Shown here: positions 50,861 to 59,362 of the stretch, in pieces
Layout of the letters: each line of letters starts with the position of its first letter
How positions within the stretch are numbered: the first letter of the stretch is position 1
Source of the DNA: DASQPA01 sp963756455
GTDB lineage: Bacteria; Acidobacteriota; Thermoanaerobaculia; Multivoradales; UBA5704
Direction: 5' to 3'
Length of the DNA stretch: 64,000 nt
Assembly (NCBI GenBank): GCA_963756455.1
Contig: CAVWNC010000004.1
Span: 1,736,001 to 1,800,000, forward strand
Made by a program: the position numbers and the translations under genes
Notes under the pieces: generated by a model
Databases searched by the model: none
Seen by the model: only the letters and a program-made list of their open reading frames with translations
What the model was told of the DNA's origin: nothing

Positions 50861-51051
50861 GGTTCACTCCTTTGTAGCTTTGGGTGTCTAAAACCATCCT
50901 CCCCTCGCCCGCGCTCTCGGTCTCTGGCAGCCCTGGAAGGATGGAGACCTCGAAACCCGAGGAGGGGATGGAAACTATTTCGGCTGTCGGTTTGCTTTCC
51001 AGGGCCGCCGACTCTCCAAATACTAGCACCCTTCTCGCGCTCGGCGGTCTT

Positions 51052-51633
51052 TCATCGGTTCGCTCCGCAACCCATTTCGAGAGAGCACGCGCCCCGCTCG
51101 CCCTGATTTATCAGGCCGATCGCAAGATGATCGTACGAGAGAATCGCCCGCCAGATATACGAATACGGCACCCCTGCCGGAGAGATGCCGTCCTCGGGTT
51201 CAATATCGATATAGCATCCTAAGCTAATCTCGATCATATCGCCCGCCTCGGCGCGGGAGAGGATCGTTTGATATTCGGTTCCGAGCGCTATGCAGCGGTC
51301 CTGATCGAGCCATGCGGACGTCTTCAGGCAGGCGTCCCCGAGATCGAAGAAACTCCCGAAGCACGAGCCCATCCGCATAGCGCTTATGGCCTCGGGAGTC
51401 AGTGCAGAACCGTTTCCCTTCTCGGGGTGATAGAGCACACATGGCCGCTGATTCAAGCCTTCCGGGAAGGCGGCGAGAACCTCGGGAGGGATGTACTCCG
51501 GCCCCTTTGAGTTCATGCCCATGACGACACTCCCGCCGACCATGACGACGACAGGAACCGTCAGGTGGGCGCGGCCTTCGAGAGTGGACCATGCCGCGCC
51601 GGAGAGAAGCGTATAGCGTCGCTCGCTTGCCAT
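51052..51633 (-). CDS. DUF2213-like phage head maturation protease
   Basis: The 193-residue protein has NQRPCVLYHPEKGNGSA near 65, DMIEISLGCYIDIEPEDG (the conserved ISLGY-like strand with Ser as likely nucleophile region), and the diagnostic SYDHLAIGLINQGERGACSL ending MGCGANR. This matches the DHLA...GxRGxC...DG pattern of DUF2213 prohead proteases that cut scaffold and capsid. It is shorter than usual and no capsid gene is adjacent. A decayed relative lies at 50320-50505. Confidence 0.65.
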   Translation of the reverse strand: MASERRYTLLSGAAWSTLEGRAHLTVPVVVMVGGSVVMGMNSKGPEYIPPEVLAAFPEGLNQRPCVLYHPEKGNGSALTPEAISAMRMGSCFGSFFDLGDACLKTSAWLDQDRCIALGTEYQTILSRAEAGDMIEISLGCYIDIEPEDGISPAGVPYSYIWRAILSYDHLAIGLINQGERGACSLEMGCGANR

Positions 51634-51648
51634 TCTCTCAGCGCCCCC

Positions 51649-52845
51649 TTAGCTCTGCAACCGCTTCGCAGGGATCGGAATAGAAACCTTGGGGACTTCG
51701 GCTTCCGGAGTGAGGCGAGGAGGACCGTCCGCATGGCCCACGCGATACTCTCGATTGATTCGCTCGGCTTCGCTCGGAACCATTTCGACCGTATCCCCTC
51801 GGCGACGAATTCCCATGCGTCCTACCTTGTCCCCCGGGCGAGGAGCTTGTCCGGTCATATCTCCCCCGGCGGTAATGCGATAGGAGGCCAGAAACTCGGC
51901 TGCGGGCTTGGCGGGATCGATCGCGGGGAAGGCCCGATAGAGCGCGGTAATGTGAGTGAAGAGAGACTTCTCGATCTTCTCGATCTGTCCCCCGTCGCTC
52001 CCATACCGGCCGGTGGGCGCGTTGCCGTGAGCGCTCGGGGCGAATTCGCGCACGATGCCGCCGAAGAGCGAATGACGACGCGGGCAGTCGTCGAAGGGAC
52101 GGCCGAACCGAGAGGAGACCATGGCGCGGTAGTCGGTCGAGAGGTCGGCTGGGCGATCGAAACCGAGTTGGCTATGCTTGAGAGTCCGCGAGATCAGGCG
52201 AATCTGACGAGCAAGCTGTTGCGCGGGGGATAGCCGCATGTACTCCTCGGCGGGGTCCTCCGGCTCGCGGTCGTACTCCGGGATCGCGGAGAGTCGGTCC
52301 ACAAGCGCGTCGTGGCGCTGCTCAAACTCCGCCTCTACGTCGAAAAAGGTCACTGCGCCGTCGTACGTCTTCGCCAGATCCTCGGCAGTCGCCTTAATCG
52401 TCTCCTCATGGCGCCGAAGCTGAGAGGTGCGGTTGTCGATACCGGCTAGCCTGCTCTCCAGACCCTGTACCTTCGCGGTCGCTTCCGCCAGCTCTCTCTG
52501 TGCGGTCTCCAGGTCCCGCGCGACGTCGGCGCGTGGGGTGCCGATCTCTTGACGGTGGGCGGAGCACTGGCCGAGGATCGCGGGCACCCATTCGGTGAGC
52601 TTGGCGCTCGCTTGCTCGATCGTCGCGCGGATGGGCATACCTCGGAGAATCTTCAGGTAGTCAGCATCCGGGATCGAGTCCGGCGAAGAGTCGCGGATCT
52701 GCTCATAGAAACCGCGGTTTGTCGTCGTGCGGGGCTTGCTCTCGCCGGGCGAAGTGACGAGCGACAGCAGAGCGGGGATCGCGGCGGGGATCGCGGGGAC
52801 ATCGGCCGGGGTCCGGGCCGGGGCGGATTCTTGGGGGTTGGACAT
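51649..52845 (-). CDS. hypothetical protein with central coiled coil
   Basis: The 398-residue protein has a Pro/Ala-rich start and a coiled coil at about 110-170 (DLETAQRELAEATAKVQGLE, then RRHEETIKATAEDLAKTYDG). A conserved-looking block is MVSSRFGRPFDDCPRRHSLF, and the tail is Pro-rich. It lies 15 bp upstream of the head-protease gene, so a structural or scaffolding role is conceivable from context alone. Confidence 0.6.
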   Translation of the reverse strand: MSNPQESAPARTPADVPAIPAAIPALLSLVTSPGESKPRTTTNRGFYEQIRDSSPDSIPDADYLKILRGMPIRATIEQASAKLTEWVPAILGQCSAHRQEIGTPRADVARDLETAQRELAEATAKVQGLESRLAGIDNRTSQLRRHEETIKATAEDLAKTYDGAVTFFDVEAEFEQRHDALVDRLSAIPEYDREPEDPAEEYMRLSPAQQLARQIRLISRTLKHSQLGFDRPADLSTDYRAMVSSRFGRPFDDCPRRHSLFGGIVREFAPSAHGNAPTGRYGSDGGQIEKIEKSLFTHITALYRAFPAIDPAKPAAEFLASYRITAGGDMTGQAPRPGDKVGRMGIRRRGDTVEMVPSEAERINREYRVGHADGPPRLTPEAEVPKVSIPIPAKRLQS

Positions 52846-52907
52846 TCGCGTCTCCTCGTACAGGGGTTGGGTGGTGTGCAGGGTGCGCGCCCGGGATCGC
52901 CGATCTC

Positions 52908-54020
52908 TTACTTCCTGCCTCCGATCGGGGGCAAACCCATCTCGGCTAGGGCAATGTCGAAAATCTTGGGCGGGCTGTAGCGCTTCGGGGTGCCAGCGCT
53001 CGCCGCGCTAGCCTGCCCTGTAGCGGTCGGGGTCGGGTGACCGCCACAACCGCACGGCGAAGGGTGCCCGGAGCCGCTGGCGGTACCCTGCCGGGCCTTC
53101 CGTGCGCGATCGAGCGCACCTTTCGCCGCCGTGATCGCGTAGATAGAGCAGTCGTCGGCGCGGGGTTGGGGAGCGGAGTATCCGAGCGCGGCGAAGGATT
53201 GCGCACGAGAGGAGTTGTTACGCCCAGCTTCGGCGAGTGGGCGGAGCAGGTCCGGAGCGACTTGCTCTAGCTCGATCAGGTCGTCGACGGTGAAGTTGAC
53301 GAGAACCGCATGGGAGAGACAGGCATGCATCGCGTCGCGTCCAGGGCGACGGGTGGCAGCGCTAGCGGCGTACGCGGCGGGAGTCTCGCCGATCCCCGGC
53401 TTCCCCATCGCATGCAGCGCGTTGTCAAAAATCCGGGGCGGGGTGTGGGGCATGACGGTTGCTCCTCGGGAGAATGCGGCGACCTCTTGCGCCGTCTGCC
53501 AGGCGTTCGGGGTCGTGGCGGTAGGGGTGGCACGGGTGGCAGCGCTGGCGCTCGCCGTGGGCGCGATGGGTGCGGGCGGAGTGGCAACCGGTCCGGCGGG
53601 AATCCAGCCGGTAGCGATCTCTTGCCTATCGCCGTTCAACTTGACGTTCTTACGATCCGCCGCAATTGTGTAGGACTGCCACCAAAAGAGAGCGGTACCG
53701 GTCGGGTACGTGGCATAAATGACGGTGCTCGAATCGAAGAAGATGTCGAGAATTCCGTCGTCGTAGAAGCTCGGATAACCCGGTTCGCTGCTACGGAGCG
53801 CGACGGAGAGCGCGGCACGAAGAGCGGTATCCGAGATCCCGGACGCTGCCGGCCCGGAGGCATCGGCGTATCCCGCCTGCCGTGCTAGGCGAACCATATG
53901 CACGACAACCGGCCCGACCTCGCGACGACGGGCGAGCACTGCGGCGGTCGGCGCGGCGGGCGAGTCCACCCTGCCGCCTGGTCTCTGCGGTAGACCTACG
54001 CCCTGAAAGAATGTTCGCAT
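52908..54020 (-). CDS. hypothetical protein with internally repeated PPxIFDxAL-MG motif
   Basis: The 370-residue protein has LDIFFDSSTVIYATYPTGTA and FWWQSYTIAADRKNVKLNG in the first half. The motif TPPRIFDNALHAMGKPGIG near 190 recurs as SPPKIFDIALAEMGLPPIG at the C-terminus, flanking a helical segment. Ala/Thr/Pro-rich linkers (ASAATRATPTATTP) separate blocks. It sits in the phage-like cassette. The duplicated motif may be an interaction peptide; family unknown. Confidence 0.6.
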   Translation of the reverse strand: MRTFFQGVGLPQRPGGRVDSPAAPTAAVLARRREVGPVVVHMVRLARQAGYADASGPAASGISDTALRAALSVALRSSEPGYPSFYDDGILDIFFDSSTVIYATYPTGTALFWWQSYTIAADRKNVKLNGDRQEIATGWIPAGPVATPPAPIAPTASASAATRATPTATTPNAWQTAQEVAAFSRGATVMPHTPPRIFDNALHAMGKPGIGETPAAYAASAATRRPGRDAMHACLSHAVLVNFTVDDLIELEQVAPDLLRPLAEAGRNNSSRAQSFAALGYSAPQPRADDCSIYAITAAKGALDRARKARQGTASGSGHPSPCGCGGHPTPTATGQASAASAGTPKRYSPPKIFDIALAEMGLPPIGGRK

Positions 54021-54245
54021 ATTCCTTGCTCCTCTCTGAAGATCGCTCTACTGCGGTCTAGGGTCCGTTGATAATTGGTTGACATATGAGCTGGTAACGG
54101 ACACTAGCCACCTAGCGCTAGGTAGAATGGCAATTCTAAAGGACTTACGTCGCTCTGGTTAACATAACTTCCGGACGCTGGCGCCGTGAGTCTCAATAGC
54201 GACGACTTACGCCCCCTGCCGGAGAGCGGAATCGAGTCGAGTAAG

Positions 54246-54638
54246 TTATTCATCGCTACGCACTTGCTTCTTGAATATCGCGGAGAATGTAAAATCTTGT
54301 CCTCCGCCGAAGTCCGCGCCGTACCCCTCGGCGAACGATGCCGCGGGTCGAGCCGTCGCCCACGACGACGGTGCCCGCTGCGCTCGATCTCCGTCTCGCC
54401 AGATATCGGCCGGAATGTCCCCTCCCGCTGCGCGCGTGGGGTCGGCGGTACCGTCGCCCTCGCCAGTACGCGCGAGACCTAGCAGGGCGATCACAGCCGC
54501 GCGGTTGGCGTGTAGGATCGCCCGGACACGCTTCGGCGGTACCGGGCGAACCGAGAGCGACCCGTTATTGTTGAGTCGCACCTCAAGCCCGGCGAGGAGA
54601 CGCACGAGCGTAGCGGCGGGCACTAGAGGTGCGGACAT
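54246..54638 (-). CDS. small protein with TubC-docking-like N-terminus
   Basis: The 130-residue protein starts with ATLVRLLAGLEVRLNNNGSL, then VRAILHANRAAVIALL. The layout (helix, short hairpin, helix ending KAxLIALL) resembles the TubC N-terminal docking-like domain also found in small plasmid and phage proteins beside primases. The remainder is low-complexity. It ends 6 bp past the next gene's upstream neighbour, within the minus-strand cassette. Confidence 0.45.
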   Translation of the reverse strand: MSAPLVPAATLVRLLAGLEVRLNNNGSLSVRPVPPKRVRAILHANRAAVIALLGLARTGEGDGTADPTRAAGGDIPADIWRDGDRAQRAPSSWATARPAASFAEGYGADFGGGQDFTFSAIFKKQVRSDE

Positions 54639-54644
54639 CGCGCG

Positions 54645-55724
54645 CTATACCTCTATCCAGCCGTCCGGGTCGGGTGCGTCGGGATCGGGTGCGGGAGCGC
54701 TGGGTTCGATCGCCGCGTCGCTCGCTTCGCGCGCACTCGCTTGTCCCGTCCAGCCGGGCGACGATAGGCAGGCGTCTATGACCGGCTGGCGCTTCGCGCC
54801 CTGAAGCTCGGCGGCGAGCGCGGCCTGCGCGTCATCGATCGATTCGAGCGCGGCGAGAACGCCTAGCGCTTCGTCCTCCGGGGTTGCGGCGAGGTAGACA
54901 GCCCACGACGGAGCGGGATCATCCGGCGAGATCGAGATCGGGATCGGCGGGAGCGCGGACGGAATCGCCGATCGCATCGGCATAACGTGAATCGATCGCC
55001 AGCGTTCACCATGTGGGTCGTCGTCGTCTGGTAGCTCGTCAACTCTAACCCCTAGCAGCTCCGCCATTTGCGCCTTAGCTTGCTCCGGCGTACCGATCAC
55101 ATATTCTTTAGTCGCGGGATAACCCGACCGATCGAGTATTGCCATGGACGCGCGCACTACAGCGGAAAATAGACGGGGATTAGAAACCTTTAAATCCTTC
55201 AGTCCTTTGGCGTCTTTCGCCAATGCCGCAATGTTGCGTAGCGAATCGATCGCAGGATCGACCGCGGCTAGCAACCGATCACGAGCAGCTGCCTTTACTG
55301 ACTTAGATCCTGAACCATGAATTACGCATACATTTGCCCCGGGGTGTGGGCGACGACGGCAGCGCTCGCCGGATTGCTTGGAAGTTGCCGTGCATCGTGG
55401 CGTAGACGAAGCATCCAAGAGGTCGGGGGTATCCATGAGATCACTTTGCCGTGTTCGCTTAACTCCTTTCAAGCGGACCTTAAGCTCGCGAGCCGCGAGT
55501 GCATCCCTTTCCGCTGCCGTCCGTTCGACCGCGAGATCACGATGGATCGCCCGCGTCTTCTCCTGGAAGGTGCCGACCGTGAGCCGAGCTGCGCGGGCTT
55601 CCTTCACCTTAACGTGTAGATCGCTCTCCGGTACGAGCGCGGCGGTAGGAGGCTTACGAAGCACGGCGGTCCTTAGCGCGGGTCGGCTCCGCTTCGCTCG
55701 CGGTATCGGTGTCTTTGGTTCCAT
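54645..55724 (-). CDS. Cys-rich zinc-motif protein, small-terminase-like
   Basis: ATG 55724 is used, with GGGAGAGAG upstream, giving 359 residues. A treble-cleft-like motif TATSKQSGERCRRRPHPGAN followed by VCVIHGSGS (with C at the start) gives C-x8-C-x9-C-x2-H, a pattern common before phage terminase small-subunit-like proteins (CxxxxxxGxxC...GxxxCxxHG). A helical region follows (ARDRLLAAVDPAIDSLRNIA). The Asp/Pro-rich C-terminus is unusual. Role in DNA packaging is inference; a large terminase is not seen. Confidence 0.55.
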   Translation of the reverse strand: MEPKTPIPRAKRSRPALRTAVLRKPPTAALVPESDLHVKVKEARAARLTVGTFQEKTRAIHRDLAVERTAAERDALAARELKVRLKGVKRTRQSDLMDTPDLLDASSTPRCTATSKQSGERCRRRPHPGANVCVIHGSGSKSVKAAARDRLLAAVDPAIDSLRNIAALAKDAKGLKDLKVSNPRLFSAVVRASMAILDRSGYPATKEYVIGTPEQAKAQMAELLGVRVDELPDDDDPHGERWRSIHVMPMRSAIPSALPPIPISISPDDPAPSWAVYLAATPEDEALGVLAALESIDDAQAALAAELQGAKRQPVIDACLSSPGWTGQASAREASDAAIEPSAPAPDPDAPDPDGWIEV

Positions 55725-55777
55725 GAGATCTCTCTCCCTCGATCGCAGGCTTCGGGTTTCAGGTCCGGCCGGACTCT

Positions 55778-55969
55778 CTATCTCTTCCTCTTGCCCGGGA
55801 TCGGCAGCGGGTTGGGAATCGACCCTGGCTCTGGGCCGGGATACCACGGGTTCCCGACCATGCCCGGATCGGTCGTCTGCGGCACATGCGGCGGCGAGGG
55901 CGGGGCCTGCGGCGGATCGAGCGGCGAGCCCGTTCCTGTGGGATTGTGCCAATAGTCGCGAGGTTTCAT
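55778..55969 (-). CDS. Pro/Gly-rich small protein (63 aa)
   Basis: The frame begins MKPRDYWHNPTGTGSPLDPP and is Pro-rich throughout, ending PIPGKRKR. GGAAGGAGTG lies 13 bp upstream of the ATG, a loose spacing. It may be a structural decoration or spurious. Included because the spacing to its neighbours is operon-like. Confidence 0.4.
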   Translation of the reverse strand: MKPRDYWHNPTGTGSPLDPPQAPPSPPHVPQTTDPGMVGNPWYPGPEPGSIPNPLPIPGKRKR

Positions 55970-56238
55970 ATTAAGCCTTCACTCCTTCCGGTTGGTCGGG
56001 CGAGTCGAGAGCGGCCTGGACGGCAGCGTGAGCGGTTCCGAGCGGATCGGCAAACCGGCGGAGGGACGGCGCCTATGACGGCGAGGAGCGGCAAGTAAGG
56101 AGGTCATAGGTAGCACATACTCTCTATGCCTATGTCTTCACCATGGAAAACGGTGGTATCGAGGTATCCTGGGATACCGTTTCTCGATTTTGGTATCTCG
56201 GTATCCTGAGATACCGTTTTGGTGTTGTGGTTGCCGCT

Positions 56239-57072
56239 TCATTTCTTGCTCTCCTCCTCGCGCTCGCGCTCCAGTCTTTTCCCCTCTTTCGCTGCGAGAA
56301 CCATTTGCAGGTCACTCTTGATAGTCGTGCGGCCGACGATCGCACGAAGCTCGTATTGCCGTAATAGCTCGGTTGCCTGGTTACGTCGCGACTGGTTGAC
56401 TAAGTGATGCTGACCTCCAAACGTATAAGCGACGGCCAGCACCGAAACCATTTGTGGCTTTTTGAATCCGAGTGTGAAGCCAGCGGCCACGATATGCTTC
56501 TTTTTCTCTGGGCTCACGCGTAGGCAGATCGTCTGCCCATCCCCGGCTGTTTTGTTGGCGTTCTTAAATCCGATTTCCTCCGAGCGAGAGAGGACATACT
56601 CCAGGAGGTCGTCATCCACGCCGTTATCACTTGTCAGCTTGAGCAGTGTTTCCCTAGTTCCCTTGAAGCCCTCGGCCATCTTCTCTAACTCCCCGATCGC
56701 ATAGTTAATGCAGGCGAGTTGAAGAGTGTTTCGATTGATCGGCAAGTGCAATGGTTCGCCGTGCAGCCGATCTCTCTCTGAGCACATGGCTTGCGCCTTG
56801 AGAACGATTGTATCCATGCTCTGAATGAGGTACACGGGAAAATTGCGGATTTGGATTTCGTCGCCCTCCGTCTGCTCCGCCAGCTCCTCGGCCTGAGCGA
56901 CTAGCTCGGCGGCGAGATCGAAAGAAGGTCGGCGAGCGGTCGAAGCAAACGAGATCGGAGCGAGAGGGTTTCTCGGCGCGGGAGGGTTTCCCGACACTCC
57001 AGAGGGCGAACCCGCTGGAGGCGGGACTAGTGACAAAGGGGGTCGATTTTGTGGTACTCTTTCTTTCGCCAT
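56239..57072 (-). CDS. hypothetical regulator-like protein (277 aa)
   Basis: ATG 57072 has GAAGGAGTG 6-7 bp upstream; a longer frame from 57219 would overlap the XRE gene. Pro-rich start, then NFPVYLIQSMDTIVLKAQAM, LPINRNTLQLACINYAIGEL and TICLRVSPEKKKHIVAAGFT, the last resembling an RHH strand. The C-terminus is a charged helix (KEGKRLEREREEESKK). No family recognised; two DNA-binding-like segments suggest a plasmid or phage regulatory role. Confidence 0.6.
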   Translation of the reverse strand: MAKERVPQNRPPLSLVPPPAGSPSGVSGNPPAPRNPLAPISFASTARRPSFDLAAELVAQAEELAEQTEGDEIQIRNFPVYLIQSMDTIVLKAQAMCSERDRLHGEPLHLPINRNTLQLACINYAIGELEKMAEGFKGTRETLLKLTSDNGVDDDLLEYVLSRSEEIGFKNANKTAGDGQTICLRVSPEKKKHIVAAGFTLGFKKPQMVSVLAVAYTFGGQHHLVNQSRRNQATELLRQYELRAIVGRTTIKSDLQMVLAAKEGKRLEREREEESKK

Positions 57073-57161
57073 GAGTGACACTCCTTCAGAGTCGTAAAAA
57101 GGTCGGGAGCGTTTCGCGGCCCTCCCGGCCTCGCCGTCAACCTTCTCAAATCCAGCGGACA

Positions 57162-57452
57162 TCAGATCTCGGCATCCTCGATCTCTTCGGCGATCGGCGG
57201 CGGTACGATCGGGAACCATTCCGCGCTGATCTCCTCGGCGCGGTCGCCGAGCATCATCTCGACAAGATCACTCCGCCCCTGCGCGCAGGCGTACGAGGCG
57301 AGCACCTGAACCGATCGCAATAGGTTGGACTCGCTCGGCGTACGTCGTCCGGTCTCCCACATCGAGACGCTGGCGTCACTGACGCCTACGGCTTCGGCGA
57401 CGTCGCGCTGAGAGAGCCCTAATTCCAGCCGGCAGAATGTCGCTATGCTCAT
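57162..57452 (-). CDS. XRE-family helix-turn-helix regulator
   Basis: The 96-residue protein has an HTH_3 domain (RLELGLSQRDVAEAVGVSDA, then SVSMWETGRRTPSESNLL). The acidic C-terminus ends PPPIAEEIEDAEI. It is likely the element's repressor. An inverted repeat GTTAGG-aag-CCTAAC lies 4 bp upstream of its start codon. Confidence 0.85.
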   Translation of the reverse strand: MSIATFCRLELGLSQRDVAEAVGVSDASVSMWETGRRTPSESNLLRSVQVLASYACAQGRSDLVEMMLGDRAEEISAEWFPIVPPPIAEEIEDAEI

Positions 57453-57455
57453 CTT

Positions 57456-57470
57456 GTTAGGAAGCCTAAC
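57456..57470. promoter_or_regulatory. inverted repeat GTTAGG-AAG-CCTAAC, candidate XRE operator
   Basis: A perfect 6-bp inverted repeat with a 3-bp spacer sits over the presumed ribosome-binding site of the XRE gene. This is the position and symmetry expected of an autorepression site for an HTH_3 dimer. Confidence 0.5.
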
Positions 57471-57553
57471 CTAAGTTCAAATGGATTACCAGTTTACATT
57501 GTGATTAGAGCGTAGTACTCCCCGCGAGCCCCGGAAACCTGATGGGTTGCTGC

Positions 57554-57643
57554 GTACTACAGCGCGGCACAGAAAATCAATAGCCTACCGAACGTGCGGG
57601 AAATGTGGCGGTACTACGGTGCGGGCGAAACTGTCAATAGCCT
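57554..57643. repeat. two 33-bp imperfect direct repeats
   Basis: GTACTAC...TCAATAGCCT occurs at 57554-57586 and 57611-57643 with identical ends and a similar middle. A third GTAGTACTCC-like partial is at about 57507. The spacing between copies is 57 bp. They fall between XRE and excisionase-like genes, where integrase arm sites or operator arrays are common. The second copy overlaps the small gene 57585-57806. Confidence 0.5.
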
Positions 57644-57806
57644 GAAAATGAATCGAGCCTCCCCGGTCTCTACGGCTTCGAGCGATCGTCCAGCGTTGGA
57701 AAGGTATCTCGCGAGGTCGAGCGCAGTCAAACAGCTTTTTCGAGAAGCTGGGTACTAGGGTCCCATTCGGCGAGGAGACGACGAGCGCGTAGCCGAGTGC
57801 GTTCAT
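57585..57806 (-). CDS. small hypothetical protein (73 aa) coupled to the excisionase-like gene
   Basis: ATG 57806 overlaps the stop of the excisionase-like gene as ATGA, with GAGGGGAAGG upstream. The product begins MNALGYALVVSSPNGTLVPS and is basic in the middle (RWTIARSRRDRGG). No family. The overlap is the main support. Confidence 0.4.
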   Translation of the reverse strand: MNALGYALVVSSPNGTLVPSFSKKLFDCARPREIPFQRWTIARSRRDRGGSIHFQAIDSFARTVVPPHFPHVR

Positions 57807-58015
57807 GCCTTCCCCTCTTCCAGCCATGCGGCTAACGCCTGCAAGTCAATCAAGACACGTCCGGCTCTGCGGGTAACACATCGTCTTGCGAAGCCGTCAA
57901 CGTCCCGCGCTATCCAGTGCTCAAGCGAGCGCCGCGAAGTGCCGAGAATGATCCGGCCGACGACCTCATCGACCGTTGCATAGGCCGGCTCAATCGGTTT
58001 TCTCACGACGCGCAC
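57803..58015 (-). CDS. excisionase/AlpA-like helix-turn-helix protein
   Basis: The 70-residue protein has ATVDEVVGRIILGTSRRSLE, HWIARDVDGFARR and VLIDLQALAAWLEEGKA, the MerR-like winged-helix layout of excisionases (helix, turn, W-x-A, VLID/ALxAWLE end). It lies between integrase and repressor, as expected for a recombination directionality factor. The GTG start at 58015 has no strong ribosome-binding site; GTG 58006 is possible. Confidence 0.65.
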   Translation of the reverse strand: MRVVRKPIEPAYATVDEVVGRIILGTSRRSLEHWIARDVDGFARRCVTRRAGRVLIDLQALAAWLEEGKA

Positions 58016-58270
58016 TTGGCCGACCGCGAGGCAGGGGTACTGTTTAAAGGAGGACGAGAATCCACGCTCACGGGCATACAGTTCTCCTTACTTCGGGGCC
58101 AGCCTTGCGGCGTCGGCTTGCCCCCCCTTCGATCGGGTGGAGTTTTCTGGACATGCCTACATGTGTGAGCGATCCATCTACCGCGGAATCAATTATTGCA
58201 CGCGCTGCCTTTACCCGCAATGGGGCGCACACAGGATCTTGTGGGGTACGCGGAATGCGGATACTACGGG

Positions 58271-58300
58271 AAAAGGCCCCCTGTAAAGAGGGGGCCTTTT
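58271..58300. terminator. bidirectional intrinsic terminator
   Basis: AAAAGGCCCCCT and AGGGGGCCTTTT form an 11-12-bp stem around GTAAAG, with A- and T-runs on both sides, so it works on either strand. It separates the integrase from the excisionase side. The rest of 58016-58351 contains no supported gene. Confidence 0.88.
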
Positions 58301-58351
58301 CGATTCGGTGGAGGGGCCGCTAGTCGCCGGGGCGGGAGAGGAGAGGGGGAT

Positions 58352-59362
58352 TTACTTGAACTTTTCAGCCATCCGATCCGCGACATCCCCTAAATGATCG
58401 TCGGACAAATGCGCATAGCGCTGGGTGACTGATAGCGACTTGTGCCCTAAGATATTAGCAATATCTAGCAGCTTCGATCCGCTCATGGCGAGATAGCTCG
58501 CCGCCGTGTGGCGCAAATCATGAAAGCGGAAATTGCTAATATCCGCCAACTTGAGGACTTTCCGCCAACTGACGCCGTCAAGGAATTTCACCCCAAAGAC
58601 TCGCCCGATAGAGAACCGGTCCCGCTGGCGCCACTCCTTCAGGGCTTCGAGCGCGGGACCTCTCACAGGCACCTTCCGGGCTTCCCCATTTTTGGAATCG
58701 CGCACTATCGCGAACCCGTTTTCTAAGTCGATGTCGCCCCATACCAGCTTCAACAGCTCGCCTTGCCGCATTCCGCTATATGTTGCCGTGACTACTAAAG
58801 GATAGAGGTAGGGCCGGGCGGCATAGTCGCGGCATATGCTAAATAGCCGGATGCGCTCCTCTTCGCTGAGGTACCGGACTCGTCCCTTTGGCTGTCGGGG
58901 CCTCGTGACCCCTTTCACAGGATTCGTGCGGAGTAGGCCACGGTCTGGCGCGGCGCACCAGGAGAAGAACGAGCTCAGCGTAGCGAGTCGCCGGGTAATG
59001 GTGCCAGGTTCCAGCGTTTGGAGCAGCCTGTCCCGCTCCTGTCCGATGAGTCGCGGAGTCACCCTATCGAGGGTCAGGGAGCCGAGCGGCTTGCACCACT
59101 GCTGGAGGAGCCAAGCGAAGCGCTCTTGAGTCCGGAGCTTGCGCTGAGGGAGCGCATCGCGGACAAACTCCCCAACAGCTTCCGCTAAAGTCATGACGCT
59201 AGCTTCTGCGGAATCGATGTCGCCGGTCTTGATTCCCGTCTCGATCTTCTGTGCCCACCTGCTCGCCGCCTCTTTTGTCGCGAATGTCCGATATCGGGCT
59301 TGGGAGCCTGTCAGTCTGACCGCCGCTGTCCAGCTATCCCCGCGCTTCCGGATGGTTGCCAT
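58352..59362 (-). CDS. int: tyrosine recombinase / phage-type integrase
   Basis: The 336-residue integrase has an N-terminal AP2-like arm-binding domain (MATIRKRGDSWTAAVRLTG), a SAM-like core-binding domain and the catalytic domain with Arg in TYSGMRQGELLKL, HxxR in FRFHDLRHTAASYL, a further His in LGHKSLSVTQRYAHL and Tyr as nucleophile in that same segment. It is 100 bp from the right 14-bp core at 59462, which fits an attachment-site-proximal integrase. Its likely target is the 22-nt hairpin array rather than a tRNA gene. Confidence 0.93.
   Translation of the reverse strand: MATIRKRGDSWTAAVRLTGSQARYRTFATKEAASRWAQKIETGIKTGDIDSAEASVMTLAEAVGEFVRDALPQRKLRTQERFAWLLQQWCKPLGSLTLDRVTPRLIGQERDRLLQTLEPGTITRRLATLSSFFSWCAAPDRGLLRTNPVKGVTRPRQPKGRVRYLSEEERIRLFSICRDYAARPYLYPLVVTATYSGMRQGELLKLVWGDIDLENGFAIVRDSKNGEARKVPVRGPALEALKEWRQRDRFSIGRVFGVKFLDGVSWRKVLKLADISNFRFHDLRHTAASYLAMSGSKLLDIANILGHKSLSVTQRYAHLSDDHLGDVADRMAEKFK

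Noticed and set aside
58352..59362. The integrase target as the tRNA-Leu-like locus at 381-738
   Set aside because: The tRNA-like locus has no integrase nearby and no duplicated tRNA end flanks the element; the 14-bp core in the hairpin array explains the element boundaries better.
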